NCBI RefSeq assembly: GCF_900182705.1
Contig: NZ_FXTP01000012.1
Location: 62,001-126,000, forward strand
Length of the DNA stretch: 64,000 bases
Reading direction: 5' to 3'
Source: Gracilimonas mengyeensis
GTDB lineage: Bacteria; Bacteroidota; Rhodothermia; Balneolales; Balneolaceae
The position numbers and the translations under genes were made by a program. The notes below the pieces were generated by a model. The model saw nothing but the letters and a program-made list of their open reading frames with translations, did no database searches and had not been told where the DNA came from. Shown piece by piece: positions 8,811 to 16,958 of the stretch; the first letter of the stretch is position 1; the number at the start of each line of letters is the position of its first letter.

Positions 8811-10040
8811 ATGTCATTTTCAAATCTCTTAAAAGAACTTTTTCAAAACCTGAACCAGCAGCGGTTACGCAGTTTCCTCACCATCTTCGGGATCATGTGG
8901 GGTACTGCTACCCTAATCTTGCTGCTGGCTTTTGGAGTGGGATTTCGTGATCAAACCGTACTGAACATGCGTGGCATGGGCGATCAGCTGGCCATCATGT
9001 TTCCCGGGCAAACCACTAAACCCTTTCAGGGCTATGGCATTGGCCGTCCCATCCGTTATCGTGAATCAGATGCCCAGATGTTGAAAAACAATATCCCTGA
9101 TATTGACGTGGCTACCCCCGAGTATATGAGCAGCATGGTGATAGAGTATGGTGAAAAGCGTCGCAACTCATCCGTAGGCGGGGTTTACCCGGTATACCAA
9201 GAGCTTAGAAACACCTTTGAGCAACCCGGCGGACGATGGCTCAATCAAACAGATGTGGATGAGCGCCGCCGTGTTATCTTTATAGGAAACCGACTGGCTC
9301 AAAATATTTTTGGGGAAGAAGATCCCGTAGGCAAGCAAGTAATGGTGAACAATATGCCATTTACCGTAATTGGAGTGATGCAGGATAAAATCCAGAACTC
9401 CTCCTATTCTCAACGCGATCAGGATCGTTCTTTTATACCAGCTCCCACTTTTTCAGCCATCACTGGCACCGACATTGTCAATAATATTTTGTACACCCCC
9501 AAAGACCCGAACCTGGCTGATGGCATTCAAGATCAGGTCTATGAAGTGATGGGACGTAAACACCGTTTTGATCCCGCCGACCGCGATGCCATCGGCATTT
9601 GGGACACCAACGAGTTCTGGTCATTCATTAACATCATGTTTTTAGGCATCAACGGGTTTTTAGGGTTGATAGGATTTTTCACCCTGGCCGTTGGTGGTAT
9701 CGGGGTGGCTAATATCATGTTTGTAGTAGTACAGGAGCGAATGAAAGAAATTGGCATCCGTCGTGCAGCCGGGGCTCGTCGCCATCACATCATGGCGCAG
9801 TTTTTTCTTGAGACCTTTGCAATCATTGCCATTGGTGCTTCGGCCGGTTACGCTATTGGATGGCTATTGGTTCAGGCCACGCAAAACCTGCCCATAAAAG
9901 ATTTTGTGGGTACCCCTTACTTCTCACCACAAGTCGGCATTATAGCTTTTGCGGTGCTTAGCCTGGTTGGTTTTGCAGCAGGCCTGCTACCCGCCTGGCG
10001 AGCTTCACGGCTGGATGTGGTGGAATGCCTCAGAAAATAA
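8811..10040 (+). CDS. MacB-type ABC transporter permease (first of pair)
   Basis: 409 residues. One N-terminal transmembrane helix (residues about 20-42) precedes a large periplasmic domain (MacB-PCD type, about 45-270). Three C-terminal helices follow (about 275-405) with the FtsX-like signature VGGIGVANIMFVVVQERMKEIGIRRAAGAR. No nucleotide-binding domain is fused. The gene starts 27 bp after the adaptor and is followed after 36 bp by a paralogous permease, so the three form one operon. The two permeases probably form a heterodimer. No ATPase gene is nearby. Confidence 0.88.
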   Translation: MSFSNLLKELFQNLNQQRLRSFLTIFGIMWGTATLILLLAFGVGFRDQTVLNMRGMGDQLAIMFPGQTTKPFQGYGIGRPIRYRESDAQMLKNNIPDIDVATPEYMSSMVIEYGEKRRNSSVGGVYPVYQELRNTFEQPGGRWLNQTDVDERRRVIFIGNRLAQNIFGEEDPVGKQVMVNNMPFTVIGVMQDKIQNSSYSQRDQDRSFIPAPTFSAITGTDIVNNILYTPKDPNLADGIQDQVYEVMGRKHRFDPADRDAIGIWDTNEFWSFINIMFLGINGFLGLIGFFTLAVGGIGVANIMFVVVQERMKEIGIRRAAGARRHHIMAQFFLETFAIIAIGASAGYAIGWLLVQATQNLPIKDFVGTPYFSPQVGIIAFAVLSLVGFAAGLLPAWRASRLDVVECLRK

Positions 10041-10076
10041 CTCCTATACAAGAACCACTTATTTAACTCCATTATC

Positions 10077-11321
10077 ATGTGGCGAACCTTATTTACCGAA
10101 TTCTTTTCTGATCTGCGCAAGCAAAAGCTTCGCTCCTTCTTAACGCTTACCGCCATTGCCTGGGGAACACTCTCAGTAGTACTTCTGCTGGCTTTCGGGC
10201 GAGGACTGGGAACCAGTATGATGGAAGGTATGCTTGGTGCCGGCAACCAGGTAATGGTTATTTACGGCGGCCAGACCAGTATGAATTACGAGGGCTTAGG
10301 CATTGGTCGGCGTATCAGTTTTAAAGAAGAAGACGTGCGTTTAATTGAAAAAGCGGTACCTGGTATTTCCCACGCCAGCCCGCAATATGGCCGTTGGGGC
10401 GCCCAACTTCGCACCGATGACATCACCACTAATACGTATATGGAAGGCGTCAATCCAGATTTTGAAATCATGCGCACCATGTATCCCGCTGCCGGCGGAC
10501 GTTTCATCAATGAAAAGGATGTAGACGAAATTCGGCGCGTACTATTTTTAGGGGATGAAATTGCCGTTCGTATTTTTGGGGATCAAAACCCTATCGGTCA
10601 GAGAATACTGCTGGATAATACGCCTTTCACAGTTATTGGCGTGATGAAACCCAAGATGCAGACTTCTATGAATAACGGCCCCGATGCCAACCGCGCCATC
10701 ATTCCTTATACCACCTTCCGCAATATGTACGGATACCGCAATGTCGGTTCGATGTTGATTCGCCCGGAAGATCCTTCTCTACAGGAAGATATTAAAGCTC
10801 GGATTACCTCGATCATGTCCAAAAAATACGGTTTCGATCCTGCCGATGAACAAGCCATGCCCATCTGGGATTTTATTGAACAGGAAGAGATGCAGGGCAA
10901 AATCTTTTTTGGGCTGGAAGTATTTCTATTTACGGTTGGCTTTTTCACCCTGATGATTGCCGGCGTAGGCGTAGCCAATATCATGTTTGTGGTAGTAAAA
11001 GAGCGTACCCGTGAAATTGGTTTAAAAATGGCCGTAGGAGCTCGCAAAGTCCACATCATTGTACAGTTTATTTTCGAATCCCTCTTTATATCATTCCTGG
11101 GCGGCGGACTGGGCATTGCCATATCAGCCATCATCGTATATGGTGTGCAATCTATGAACATACAGGGCGGAGCAGGCGATTTTCTTGGTAATCCGGAGAT
11201 TTCTTCCATAGCCGTACTGGTCACCGTAGGCGTTTTAGGGTTGATAGGATTAATTTCCGGCATCTTCCCGGCTATCAAAGCCTCCCGCGTTGATCCCGTG
11301 GAATCGCTCCGCTACGAGTGA
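10077..11321 (+). CDS. MacB-type ABC transporter permease (second of pair)
   Basis: 414 residues, paralogous to the preceding gene along its whole length (shared starts LFTEFFSDLRKQKLRSFLT / LLKELFQNLNQQRLRSFLT and the shared GVANIMFVVVxERxxEIG signature). Same topology: one N-terminal helix, a periplasmic domain, three C-terminal helices, and the ending PAIKASRVDPVESLRYE typical of the family. Last gene of the adaptor-permease-permease operon. A hairpin follows at 11362. Confidence 0.88.
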   Translation: MWRTLFTEFFSDLRKQKLRSFLTLTAIAWGTLSVVLLLAFGRGLGTSMMEGMLGAGNQVMVIYGGQTSMNYEGLGIGRRISFKEEDVRLIEKAVPGISHASPQYGRWGAQLRTDDITTNTYMEGVNPDFEIMRTMYPAAGGRFINEKDVDEIRRVLFLGDEIAVRIFGDQNPIGQRILLDNTPFTVIGVMKPKMQTSMNNGPDANRAIIPYTTFRNMYGYRNVGSMLIRPEDPSLQEDIKARITSIMSKKYGFDPADEQAMPIWDFIEQEEMQGKIFFGLEVFLFTVGFFTLMIAGVGVANIMFVVVKERTREIGLKMAVGARKVHIIVQFIFESLFISFLGGGLGIAISAIIVYGVQSMNIQGGAGDFLGNPEISSIAVLVTVGVLGLIGLISGIFPAIKASRVDPVESLRYE

Positions 11322-11361
11322 TGAAATTGCAGATTACAAATTACTGATTGAAAATTAGTGT

Positions 11362-11385
11362 AAGGCGGACAGATTTGTCCGCCTT
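11362..11385 (+). terminator. Hairpin downstream of the permease operon
   Basis: A perfect 9-bp stem AAGGCGGAC/GTCCGCCTT with loop AGATTT, 41 bp after the stop codon. There is no long T-run, so termination may be weak, or this may be a REP-type hairpin. The rest of the 366-bp gap to the nitroreductase gene is non-coding. Confidence 0.5.
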
Positions 11386-11530
11386 TCGTGTGAAGACTAG
11401 TTCCCTACGGCCCGTTGGGATCGCAAATATGAAGCTCCTGCTTCATTTTTTTACCCCACGAATTAGCCCTAATAACGGTTATCATCGCACAAACACATCA
11501 AACCCAATTCCCCGGCTGGTGTTAACCACT

Positions 11531-11552
11531 GGTCGGGCAAATCTGCCCGACC
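11531..11552. repeat. REP-like perfect hairpin
   Basis: The 9-bp arms GGTCGGGCA and TGCCCGACC surround the 4-nt loop AATC. Its design (GC-rich arms round an ATCT/AGATT core) resembles the hairpin at 11362, suggesting a dispersed palindrome family rather than a terminator. Confidence 0.5.
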
Positions 11553-11687
11553 TACGTCTTTCCATAGAGAACCGCTATTGGCTTTATATGAATAAGAAAA
11601 TAGCGATCGGGAAGGAAATCTCTTTATCCTTTGTTAGGCTACCGAAACAGACAAAATATTTCCAACCAATTTTATTTTTTACCGTTT

Positions 11688-12332
11688 ATGAATTTTCACG
11701 ATGCTCTCAAATGGCGATATGCCACCAAAAAAATGACCGGAGAGACGGTTCCACAGGAAAAAGTGGATCGAATCCTTGAAGCCATTCGGATGGCTCCAAC
11801 GTCAATGGGCTTCCAACCCTTTACGGTATTTACGATCACAGATCCAGAGATTAAAGAACAAATCCTGCCTATTGCCAATGGCCAAACGCAAGTCAGGGAT
11901 GGTTCGCACCTGCTGATATTTGCGGCATGGACTGAGATCACCGAAGAACGTATTGAGGATTACATGAACCTCACCGCTGAAGAACGGAAACTAAGTCTAC
12001 AAGAGCTGCAGCCTTTACGAAATATGTTGAATGGGGCCGCCTCCCAATCACCGGAAAAAATGTTTGAATGGTCGGCACGACAGGCGTACATCGCCTTTGG
12101 ATTTGGAATGGCCGCTGCCGCTGTGGAAGAAGTGGATGCAACGCCGATGGAAGGCTTCAACCCTGAAGCATTAGACGAGCTGCTTGATTTACCTTCCAAA
12201 GGATTACGAAGTGTACTCATGCTTCCACTTGGTTACCGCGATGAAGAAAATGACTGGCTGGCCCCTATGAAAAAAGTCCGCCGGCCGAAAGACGAGTTTT
12301 TCCAAGAGGCTAAAGTAGCCGAAATGGCTTAA
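11688..12332 (+). CDS. Nitroreductase family protein (FMN-dependent NAD(P)H oxidoreductase)
   Basis: I take the ATG at 11688, giving 214 residues beginning MNFHDALKWRYATKKMTGE, the usual nitroreductase N-terminus. FMN-binding basic residues are in the opening RYATKK and later KVRRPKDEF segments. The LEAIRMAPTSMGFQPFTVFTI segment is the family's flavin/dimer motif, and ARQAYIAFGFGMAAAAVEEVDATPMEGF is the conserved helix. These enzymes reduce nitro or quinone compounds in the cytoplasm, so NfsB/YfkO-type activity is likely. The substrate is unknown. Confidence 0.85.
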   Translation: MNFHDALKWRYATKKMTGETVPQEKVDRILEAIRMAPTSMGFQPFTVFTITDPEIKEQILPIANGQTQVRDGSHLLIFAAWTEITEERIEDYMNLTAEERKLSLQELQPLRNMLNGAASQSPEKMFEWSARQAYIAFGFGMAAAAVEEVDATPMEGFNPEALDELLDLPSKGLRSVLMLPLGYRDEENDWLAPMKKVRRPKDEFFQEAKVAEMA

Positions 12333-12360
12333 TCAATTTTGATACCATATACGACCCATG

Positions 12361-12396
12361 AAGCCCGCAGCTTTGAGCAGTTCTGCGGGCTTTTTT
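12361..12396 (+). terminator. Intrinsic terminator between nitroreductase and original mnmE end
   Basis: The 10-bp stem AAGCCCGCAG/CTGCGGGCTT (12361-12370 and 12383-12392) is followed by a T-rich tract, 28 bp after the nitroreductase stop. Before element 1 arrived, this hairpin also lay directly behind the mnmE stop codon on the other strand. Confidence 0.88.
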
Positions 12397-12401
12397 ATTT
12401 C

Positions 12402-12412
12402 CCAATACAAAA
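12402..12412. repeat. Attachment site, distal end of element 1
   Basis: CCAATACAAAA, identical to 18243-18253. Read on the minus strand, 12412-12395 gives TTT TGT ATT GGG AAA TAA, that is FCIGK plus stop: the original last codons of mnmE, now cut off from the gene. Confidence 0.85.
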
Positions 12413-12484
12413 AGTGAGGTAATTTCCATAAGTACTATAATTACATAATAATAGAAGGTGTATTATTTTGCAGATATGCAAAAT

Positions 12485-12494
12485 TAGCAACAAT
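12485..12494. repeat. Probable integrase arm-type site, inverted copy
   Basis: TAGCAACAAT is the exact reverse complement of ATTGTTGCTA, which sits in the tandem TTGTTGCTAT repeats beside the integrase start at the other end of the element. Confidence 0.45.
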
Positions 12495-12537
12495 ATTCAA
12501 TAAATCTTATCATATATAGACTCTTATTAAGACAGAT

Positions 12538-12993
12538 TTAGTTCCTTTTGTAGTAGACAGATTCATTAGGATATGAGGTAGCCAATTCATTCATGTTGTT
12601 CCAAACATCTTTACCTGCAATAGCTACTCCACCTGCATTATCTACTTTTAATCCATCAACAACACCATCAGATACCATTACACCACTTACATATATCATT
12701 GTAGAATCATTATTACTTCTAATTGATGCATTGATTCTATAATCAATCATTGCATCTGTTATAGTTGATGTTTTTAAAAGTAGTAATTCACTATCTGAGT
12801 TATCTATACTAATTCCCTGATCTGTTAAATGTTGTGCAAAACCTCTATAAGCCTCATTTGCAGTTTGATTAACTTTTAAAATGATAGTATCTGCATTTTT
12901 TACCATCTCTTTGGATGGCTCAGTTGATGGAAGTGATGTTGCACATGAGATGAGAAAGAAAGTTAATAGTGCAAGAAGTATGAGCTTTTTCAT
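12538..12993 (-). CDS. Small lipoprotein, cargo of element 1
   Basis: 151 residues. A signal peptide with lipobox FLISC (Cys at about residue 17) predicts a lipid-anchored envelope protein. The mature part is unrecognised, with a glycine-rich turn near VDNAGGVAIAG. It is the last gene before the distal attachment site, with a 58-bp gap from the previous gene. In temperate phages and satellites this position often holds host-modifying genes, so a role in superinfection exclusion is possible but only inference. Confidence 0.6.
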   Translation of the reverse strand: MKKLILLALLTFFLISCATSLPSTEPSKEMVKNADTIILKVNQTANEAYRGFAQHLTDQGISIDNSDSELLLLKTSTITDAMIDYRINASIRSNNDSTMIYVSGVMVSDGVVDGLKVDNAGGVAIAGKDVWNNMNELATSYPNESVYYKRN

Positions 12994-13051
12994 TGTTTCC
13001 CCGATAATTTCATTAAAGTATTATGTTTAAAACATATTAGAAAATTATAGA

Positions 13052-13645
13052 TTATTCAATCTCACTTAAAAATGCATTAAATGCCTGATCCTGATTTTGC
13101 CTGATATACTCAAGCTCTCTGAGGATCTCCTTATATCTCTTTGTAGGTTTGCCTGCATAGTGAGTCTTAAAGTGCTTACTGTAAAGCTCCTCATACAGTT
13201 TATCAGAGCCATTCATGATCTTACAGACCTTATCTATCATTCTGCCTTTTTTAGAGTAAGTCTGGCATTCATACATGGCATTAGGAAAAGCATCTCGATG
13301 CAAAAAGTATTTACCGGCTCCATACAGTTTTCTGCACCGCTTACCGGTATGAGGACAAACAAAATACCAGATCTTACCTATGCCCAAATTTGAGTTACTT
13401 GATGTTAAACTAACATTATAATTGACTTGCTCCTCTTTGTTGTAAGTATAGAAAAAGGTTGCCTGAGGAGTCTCTCTCATATCCACAGAGATACTTATAC
13501 TGCCGACCTCTTGACCTCTTCTGCTCCATGTTAGCTGACCAGATTTAAAGCTGTCTGGCTCAAAATATCCAAACTCTTTGAGCTTGGTTATGGAGATCTG
13601 TTTAACCTCATCCAGTAATGTTGGATATGTGCTATAAGCTGGCAT
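13052..13645 (-). CDS. Uncharacterised element protein with CPHTGKRCRKLY motif
   Basis: 197 residues. Not recognised at family level with confidence. The central region reads WYFVCPHTGKRCRKLY, followed by AMYECQTYSKKG, with Cys pairs that could hold a metal ion. Similar C-P-x-x-G-x-R-C-R-x-L-Y segments occur in hypothetical proteins beside phage or plasmid replication genes. It follows the gene II/X-like gene by 56 bp on the same strand. A nucleic-acid-binding role is plausible but unproven. Confidence 0.5.
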   Translation of the reverse strand: MPAYSTYPTLLDEVKQISITKLKEFGYFEPDSFKSGQLTWSRRGQEVGSISISVDMRETPQATFFYTYNKEEQVNYNVSLTSSNSNLGIGKIWYFVCPHTGKRCRKLYGAGKYFLHRDAFPNAMYECQTYSKKGRMIDKVCKIMNGSDKLYEELYSKHFKTHYAGKPTKRYKEILRELEYIRQNQDQAFNAFLSEIE

Positions 13646-13701
13646 AATGTTAGGTTTTATAAGGTTCTGAAACCTAAATATTTAGAGAACATGCAGTATA
13701 T

Positions 13702-14649
13702 TTACCTGTAATATCTTTTAAGCGCTGAAACTTTACTTTCCAGCTCCTCGATCAATGGAGACGAGTCTGAGGCTGAAAACTTCTTACTCTTGTCTCTAAT
13801 CTCTTTTTTGAGCCTGCTATAATATTCAGGTCTATCAAGAGCATCTTTAGCTCTTAATTCCTCAACCAGATCCACTGCTCCATGCTGACCAATTCTTTTA
13901 ATGGAGAGGAGAGCCATCTGATCCCAAAAATCTTTTGGAGTACTCATATTGTCTGTATCTAAATTGATCTCTGCAAGTTTATGTATTGATTTAAAATCAC
14001 TTACATATCTATCTATTAATTTAATATAAAACTGCTCCTCATACAATTTATAAGCCTTTACCTCTGGCTCTTTAAATTGTTTATGTAACCGGCGCTTATA
14101 TCTGATCTCATACCTCAGAACATGCTTTGAAGTCCATACCTCAGGAATCTCATAACCTTTATTTTTAGCCTCTGCCGGCTTATCATAAAAAAGTTTAGTC
14201 CGATTACCATTTTTGTAGTAAAGGCTCTCAGGTTGAATATATCGCTTATAGTACTGGCTCTCTCCTAAGTATGGATAATATACCTTAGGCTCAAACTGCA
14301 TTATAAAGTTATGAGCAAAGTCTATTCTTGAGACTTGAGCCTCATCTATAGGCAAGTGTAAATCATCTGAGAGCTTCTGTATAGCCTGCTCAGTATCCTT
14401 TCTCCTGAGAGTCTGCATATTATCAGACAGGTAGTATTTGGCTAAACTGCCTTGTATAGAGACTCCTCTATCAGTTACATAAATTCTTAGGTTTTCTTTA
14501 GTACCTGAGAAGTATATCTGATCTGCTTTTTCATGTGCTGTAATATCCTCTAAATAGACAGGTATCTCAGCCAATAGATCAGTATCTCTGACTGAGTCCT
14601 GTCTTACATAGAGTTTTAGTGTATCAAACATATTGACAGAATTTGTCAA
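13702..14649 (-). CDS. Gene II/X-type phage/plasmid replication initiator
   Basis: 315 residues. The opening MFDTLKLYV, the segment GVSIQGSLAKYYLSDN, the conserved AQVSRIDFAHNFIM, and the later VLRYEIRYKRRLHKQF pattern match replication proteins of the gene II/X family, known from filamentous phages and small Bacteroidota elements. Such proteins nick the origin and start rolling-circle replication. The IDFAHNF and YEIRYKRR segments fit the core of that domain; the catalytic tyrosine cannot be assigned by eye. It starts 3 bp after the preceding gene's stop, in one operon. Confidence 0.7.
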   Translation of the reverse strand: MTNSVNMFDTLKLYVRQDSVRDTDLLAEIPVYLEDITAHEKADQIYFSGTKENLRIYVTDRGVSIQGSLAKYYLSDNMQTLRRKDTEQAIQKLSDDLHLPIDEAQVSRIDFAHNFIMQFEPKVYYPYLGESQYYKRYIQPESLYYKNGNRTKLFYDKPAEAKNKGYEIPEVWTSKHVLRYEIRYKRRLHKQFKEPEVKAYKLYEEQFYIKLIDRYVSDFKSIHKLAEINLDTDNMSTPKDFWDQMALLSIKRIGQHGAVDLVEELRAKDALDRPEYYSRLKKEIRDKSKKFSASDSSPLIEELESKVSALKRYYR

Positions 14650-14652
14650 GAC

Positions 14653-15189
14653 TTACAGCTTACTATAGCCATACTGATAAAATGGTTTAGCATCTGCTCT
14701 TAGTTGTTTAATCTGCTCATCCAGCTCTCCATCAATAAGCATCTGATACCAGCTTGAAATAATATTCCTTTGCTCAGGCAGAATGAGCATCTCAATATCA
14801 TCCAGATCTTTATCTGATAGGAATAGGTAAGCATCATTCCTGAATGGATAGAATGGATTTTCAGATCCATCATTTAGCTTTCTCCTGCTATTGGGATAGC
14901 CATAAAATAGCTCTGGATAGTCTAAGTCCTCATTGTATAGGCTTGTAACATTGAGGCTGGATTTAGTGAGGCTCCACTCAGCTATTCTTTTAGAGTCTGC
15001 TGATACAAAATCTCTGGCTGGAGTCTTGTAAACAAACATCTGCTTTTTGTGATTAACAAGAGGAGAGAGTCCTGAGTATTCTCCTGCATATTGAATGCAG
15101 TCCAGCCTCATTTTAGATCTGATATTATTAGCTTTTTTGATCTCCTGAGGTAGTGCTATAAATCTGTAGTAATGGATAGGCTGATTCAT
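14653..15189 (-). CDS. Uncharacterised element protein (178 aa)
   Basis: No family is recognised. The protein is soluble and rich in Tyr, Leu and charged residues (PIHYYRFIALPQEIKKANNIRSK at the start, FYQYGYSKL at the end). It overlaps the HTH gene by 4 bp (ATGA) upstream and lies 3 bp from the replication gene, so it is translationally coupled and probably acts in replication or its control. Confidence 0.55.
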   Translation of the reverse strand: MNQPIHYYRFIALPQEIKKANNIRSKMRLDCIQYAGEYSGLSPLVNHKKQMFVYKTPARDFVSADSKRIAEWSLTKSSLNVTSLYNEDLDYPELFYGYPNSRRKLNDGSENPFYPFRNDAYLFLSDKDLDDIEMLILPEQRNIISSWYQMLIDGELDEQIKQLRADAKPFYQYGYSKL

Positions 15190-15473
15190 GATAGACCTCT
15201 TTCCAATAAGAAGTTTTCAGCCTTATCATCAATCTCATCCTGAGAGACTTTTTTGTTTCTCAGCATCCACTCATCCAGCTCCTCTTTGTCAAAATAGAGC
15301 TTTTTACCAGTTGGCTTGTAGCAAGGTATGCCACCGGTTGAAGTGAGTTTATACAGATGAGATTTTGACAGTCCAGTATAGACTGCTGTCTCATCAAAAT
15401 TGAGTACTGTTTTCTGTGATAGGAGTAGATCCTCAATCCTGCTGAGTCTCTCATCCAGTTCTGTAGTTTTCAT
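15186..15473 (-). CDS. Helix-turn-helix protein, excisionase-like
   Basis: 95 residues. A short N-terminal coiled segment (ELDERLSRIEDLLLSQKT) leads into a MerR/AlpA-type winged HTH at about 22-75: LNFDETAVYTGLSKSHLYKLTSTGGIPCYKPTGKKLYFDKEELDEW. This domain is usual in excisionases and regulators of small Bacteroidota integrative elements. It is separated from the 455-residue gene by 117 bp containing the short palindrome GCGCGC, which may hold the promoter of the replication operon. Confidence 0.8.
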   Translation of the reverse strand: MKTTELDERLSRIEDLLLSQKTVLNFDETAVYTGLSKSHLYKLTSTGGIPCYKPTGKKLYFDKEELDEWMLRNKKVSQDEIDDKAENFLLERGLS

Positions 15474-15590
15474 GGTTCAATTAATTTGAATTAATATTGA
15501 ACCAGCGCGCCGGTACTGTTAATCAGTTAACCTGAGCAAAAGATGAGAAAGGATTGATAACAAAGTAATTGACCAGACCTTTTAAAAACT

Positions 15591-16958
15591 TTACTGTAAA
15601 GGTTTATCAGACAGGCTCTGAATAATACTATCTATTGTTTTAGAACCTCTTGGATCAGAGGAGTACTTCATGTTTTGTGAGTCCTGTTTTATGCTGTCTC
15701 TCTTAAAAGGTTTTCTATGTCTATCCAAAAAATGATCTGTGATGAGCTTAAATTGTCTATCCATAGTATCAATCAGACCAGCCTCAGATAATTTGTTAAA
15801 CAAGTAAATGAGGAGTCTGTTTGTCTTGCTCCATTGAATAGGTTGAGGAGTTTGATCTGCCTGCCTGAAATGCTCTTGTATCAGATCATTAGTATCTCTG
15901 TTTTCAATCAAGCCAACCTTTTTTATGGACTGTAAAAACATTCTGAGAGACTCATCTCCTTTAAGCCAATGGATAGGCTGGATGTTACTTTCTACACTCT
16001 CTTGCTTTGGAGTTGACCTATCAAGTTTTGACTGAAATTTAGGTTTTAATTCAGCAGTTGTATATTCTGCTTTAAGTTGAACAAGTAAACTTCTTAACCT
16101 ATACAATGAATAAAACTCAATGCCATGTGGATCCATTAATCTACTTATGTCAATTGTGTTTTTGAGCATTTCAGACATTTCTTGAGCAAATTGTTCCACA
16201 TTCTTTTTCTGCTCCTCTGTTTGTTCCTTTTGTCTTTTAATCCTCCTTTGTGGTTTAAAGTAATCTGAAACCCCAAAGCTTCTTTGCCCTCTATCAACAT
16301 CACTCAACATGGGTACTTCTTTACCATCTTTTTCATATTCATTAATTTTATTCTGAATTTCCTCATGTGAAAATTTTCCCTCCCAAAGTTCCCTTTCCCA
16401 CCAGAAATAAAAGTCAAAATCTTTGCAGAGCAGTTTAATTTTTACTGGATCAAAATCACCAGTCAATTCTTGAACTCTTGAATAAATTTCTAAGTCTGAC
16501 ATACCACCTTTATGAACTTCAGCAAAAAAACTGTTTGATAATCCCTCTTTGTAACTATCTCCAATTGAATCAGCCATAGTTACATTATCACTGGTTAAAT
16601 ACTCTGCTTTCTTGATGCTTCTATAAATTATGCCACAAAACCTCATTACTGAGTCTTTTTGCCATTCATTTAGATTAGCATCAGAATAATGTTCTTGGAT
16701 CACATAGAAGTTTCTCCACTTATTATCCTCACCAGTACTGATCTTGTACCCTTCAATCAGTTCAGAGTCTGTCTTTCTTTTTTCTAAAATTAGATCAACA
16801 TACTCTTGCAGATAAAAAGAAAAATCAGACAAGATTTGATTTAAAAATCCCTTGGTAACTCCATTCTTTTTGTTCCCTATTTCTTCAATAGTATTAATAA
16901 TGTCAATTGAAGGAACTTTATTCTCAACAATACCCTGAAATAATTCACCTAATTTCAT
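15591..16958 (-). CDS. Uncharacterised element protein (455 aa), C-terminus with two RteC-like repeats
   Basis: No firm family. The N-terminal 230 residues are helical and unrecognised. A charged linker (RRIKRQKEQTEEQKKN) follows. The C-terminal third has two similar units, QPIHWLKGDESLRMFLQSI about 325 and QPIQWSKTNRLLIYLFNKL about 370, each followed by GLI and an aromatic/His-rich helix. This pattern resembles the C-terminal part of RteC-like proteins of Bacteroides mobile elements. It overlaps the integrase gene by 4 bp (ATGA), so the two are translationally coupled, which suggests a role in integration control. Confidence 0.5.
   Translation of the reverse strand: MKLGELFQGIVENKVPSIDIINTIEEIGNKKNGVTKGFLNQILSDFSFYLQEYVDLILEKRKTDSELIEGYKISTGEDNKWRNFYVIQEHYSDANLNEWQKDSVMRFCGIIYRSIKKAEYLTSDNVTMADSIGDSYKEGLSNSFFAEVHKGGMSDLEIYSRVQELTGDFDPVKIKLLCKDFDFYFWWERELWEGKFSHEEIQNKINEYEKDGKEVPMLSDVDRGQRSFGVSDYFKPQRRIKRQKEQTEEQKKNVEQFAQEMSEMLKNTIDISRLMDPHGIEFYSLYRLRSLLVQLKAEYTTAELKPKFQSKLDRSTPKQESVESNIQPIHWLKGDESLRMFLQSIKKVGLIENRDTNDLIQEHFRQADQTPQPIQWSKTNRLLIYLFNKLSEAGLIDTMDRQFKLITDHFLDRHRKPFKRDSIKQDSQNMKYSSDPRGSKTIDSIIQSLSDKPLQ

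Noticed and set aside
10706-11278. 190-aa minus-strand frame in the second permease; similar case at 23638-24237 in glpK
   Set aside because: Long shadow frames inside well-supported genes, caused by codon composition.
11348-11779. 143-aa open frame on the plus strand
   Set aside because: It runs through two palindromic hairpins and overlaps the nitroreductase start in another frame. The sequence is not protein-like, so it is a chance frame.
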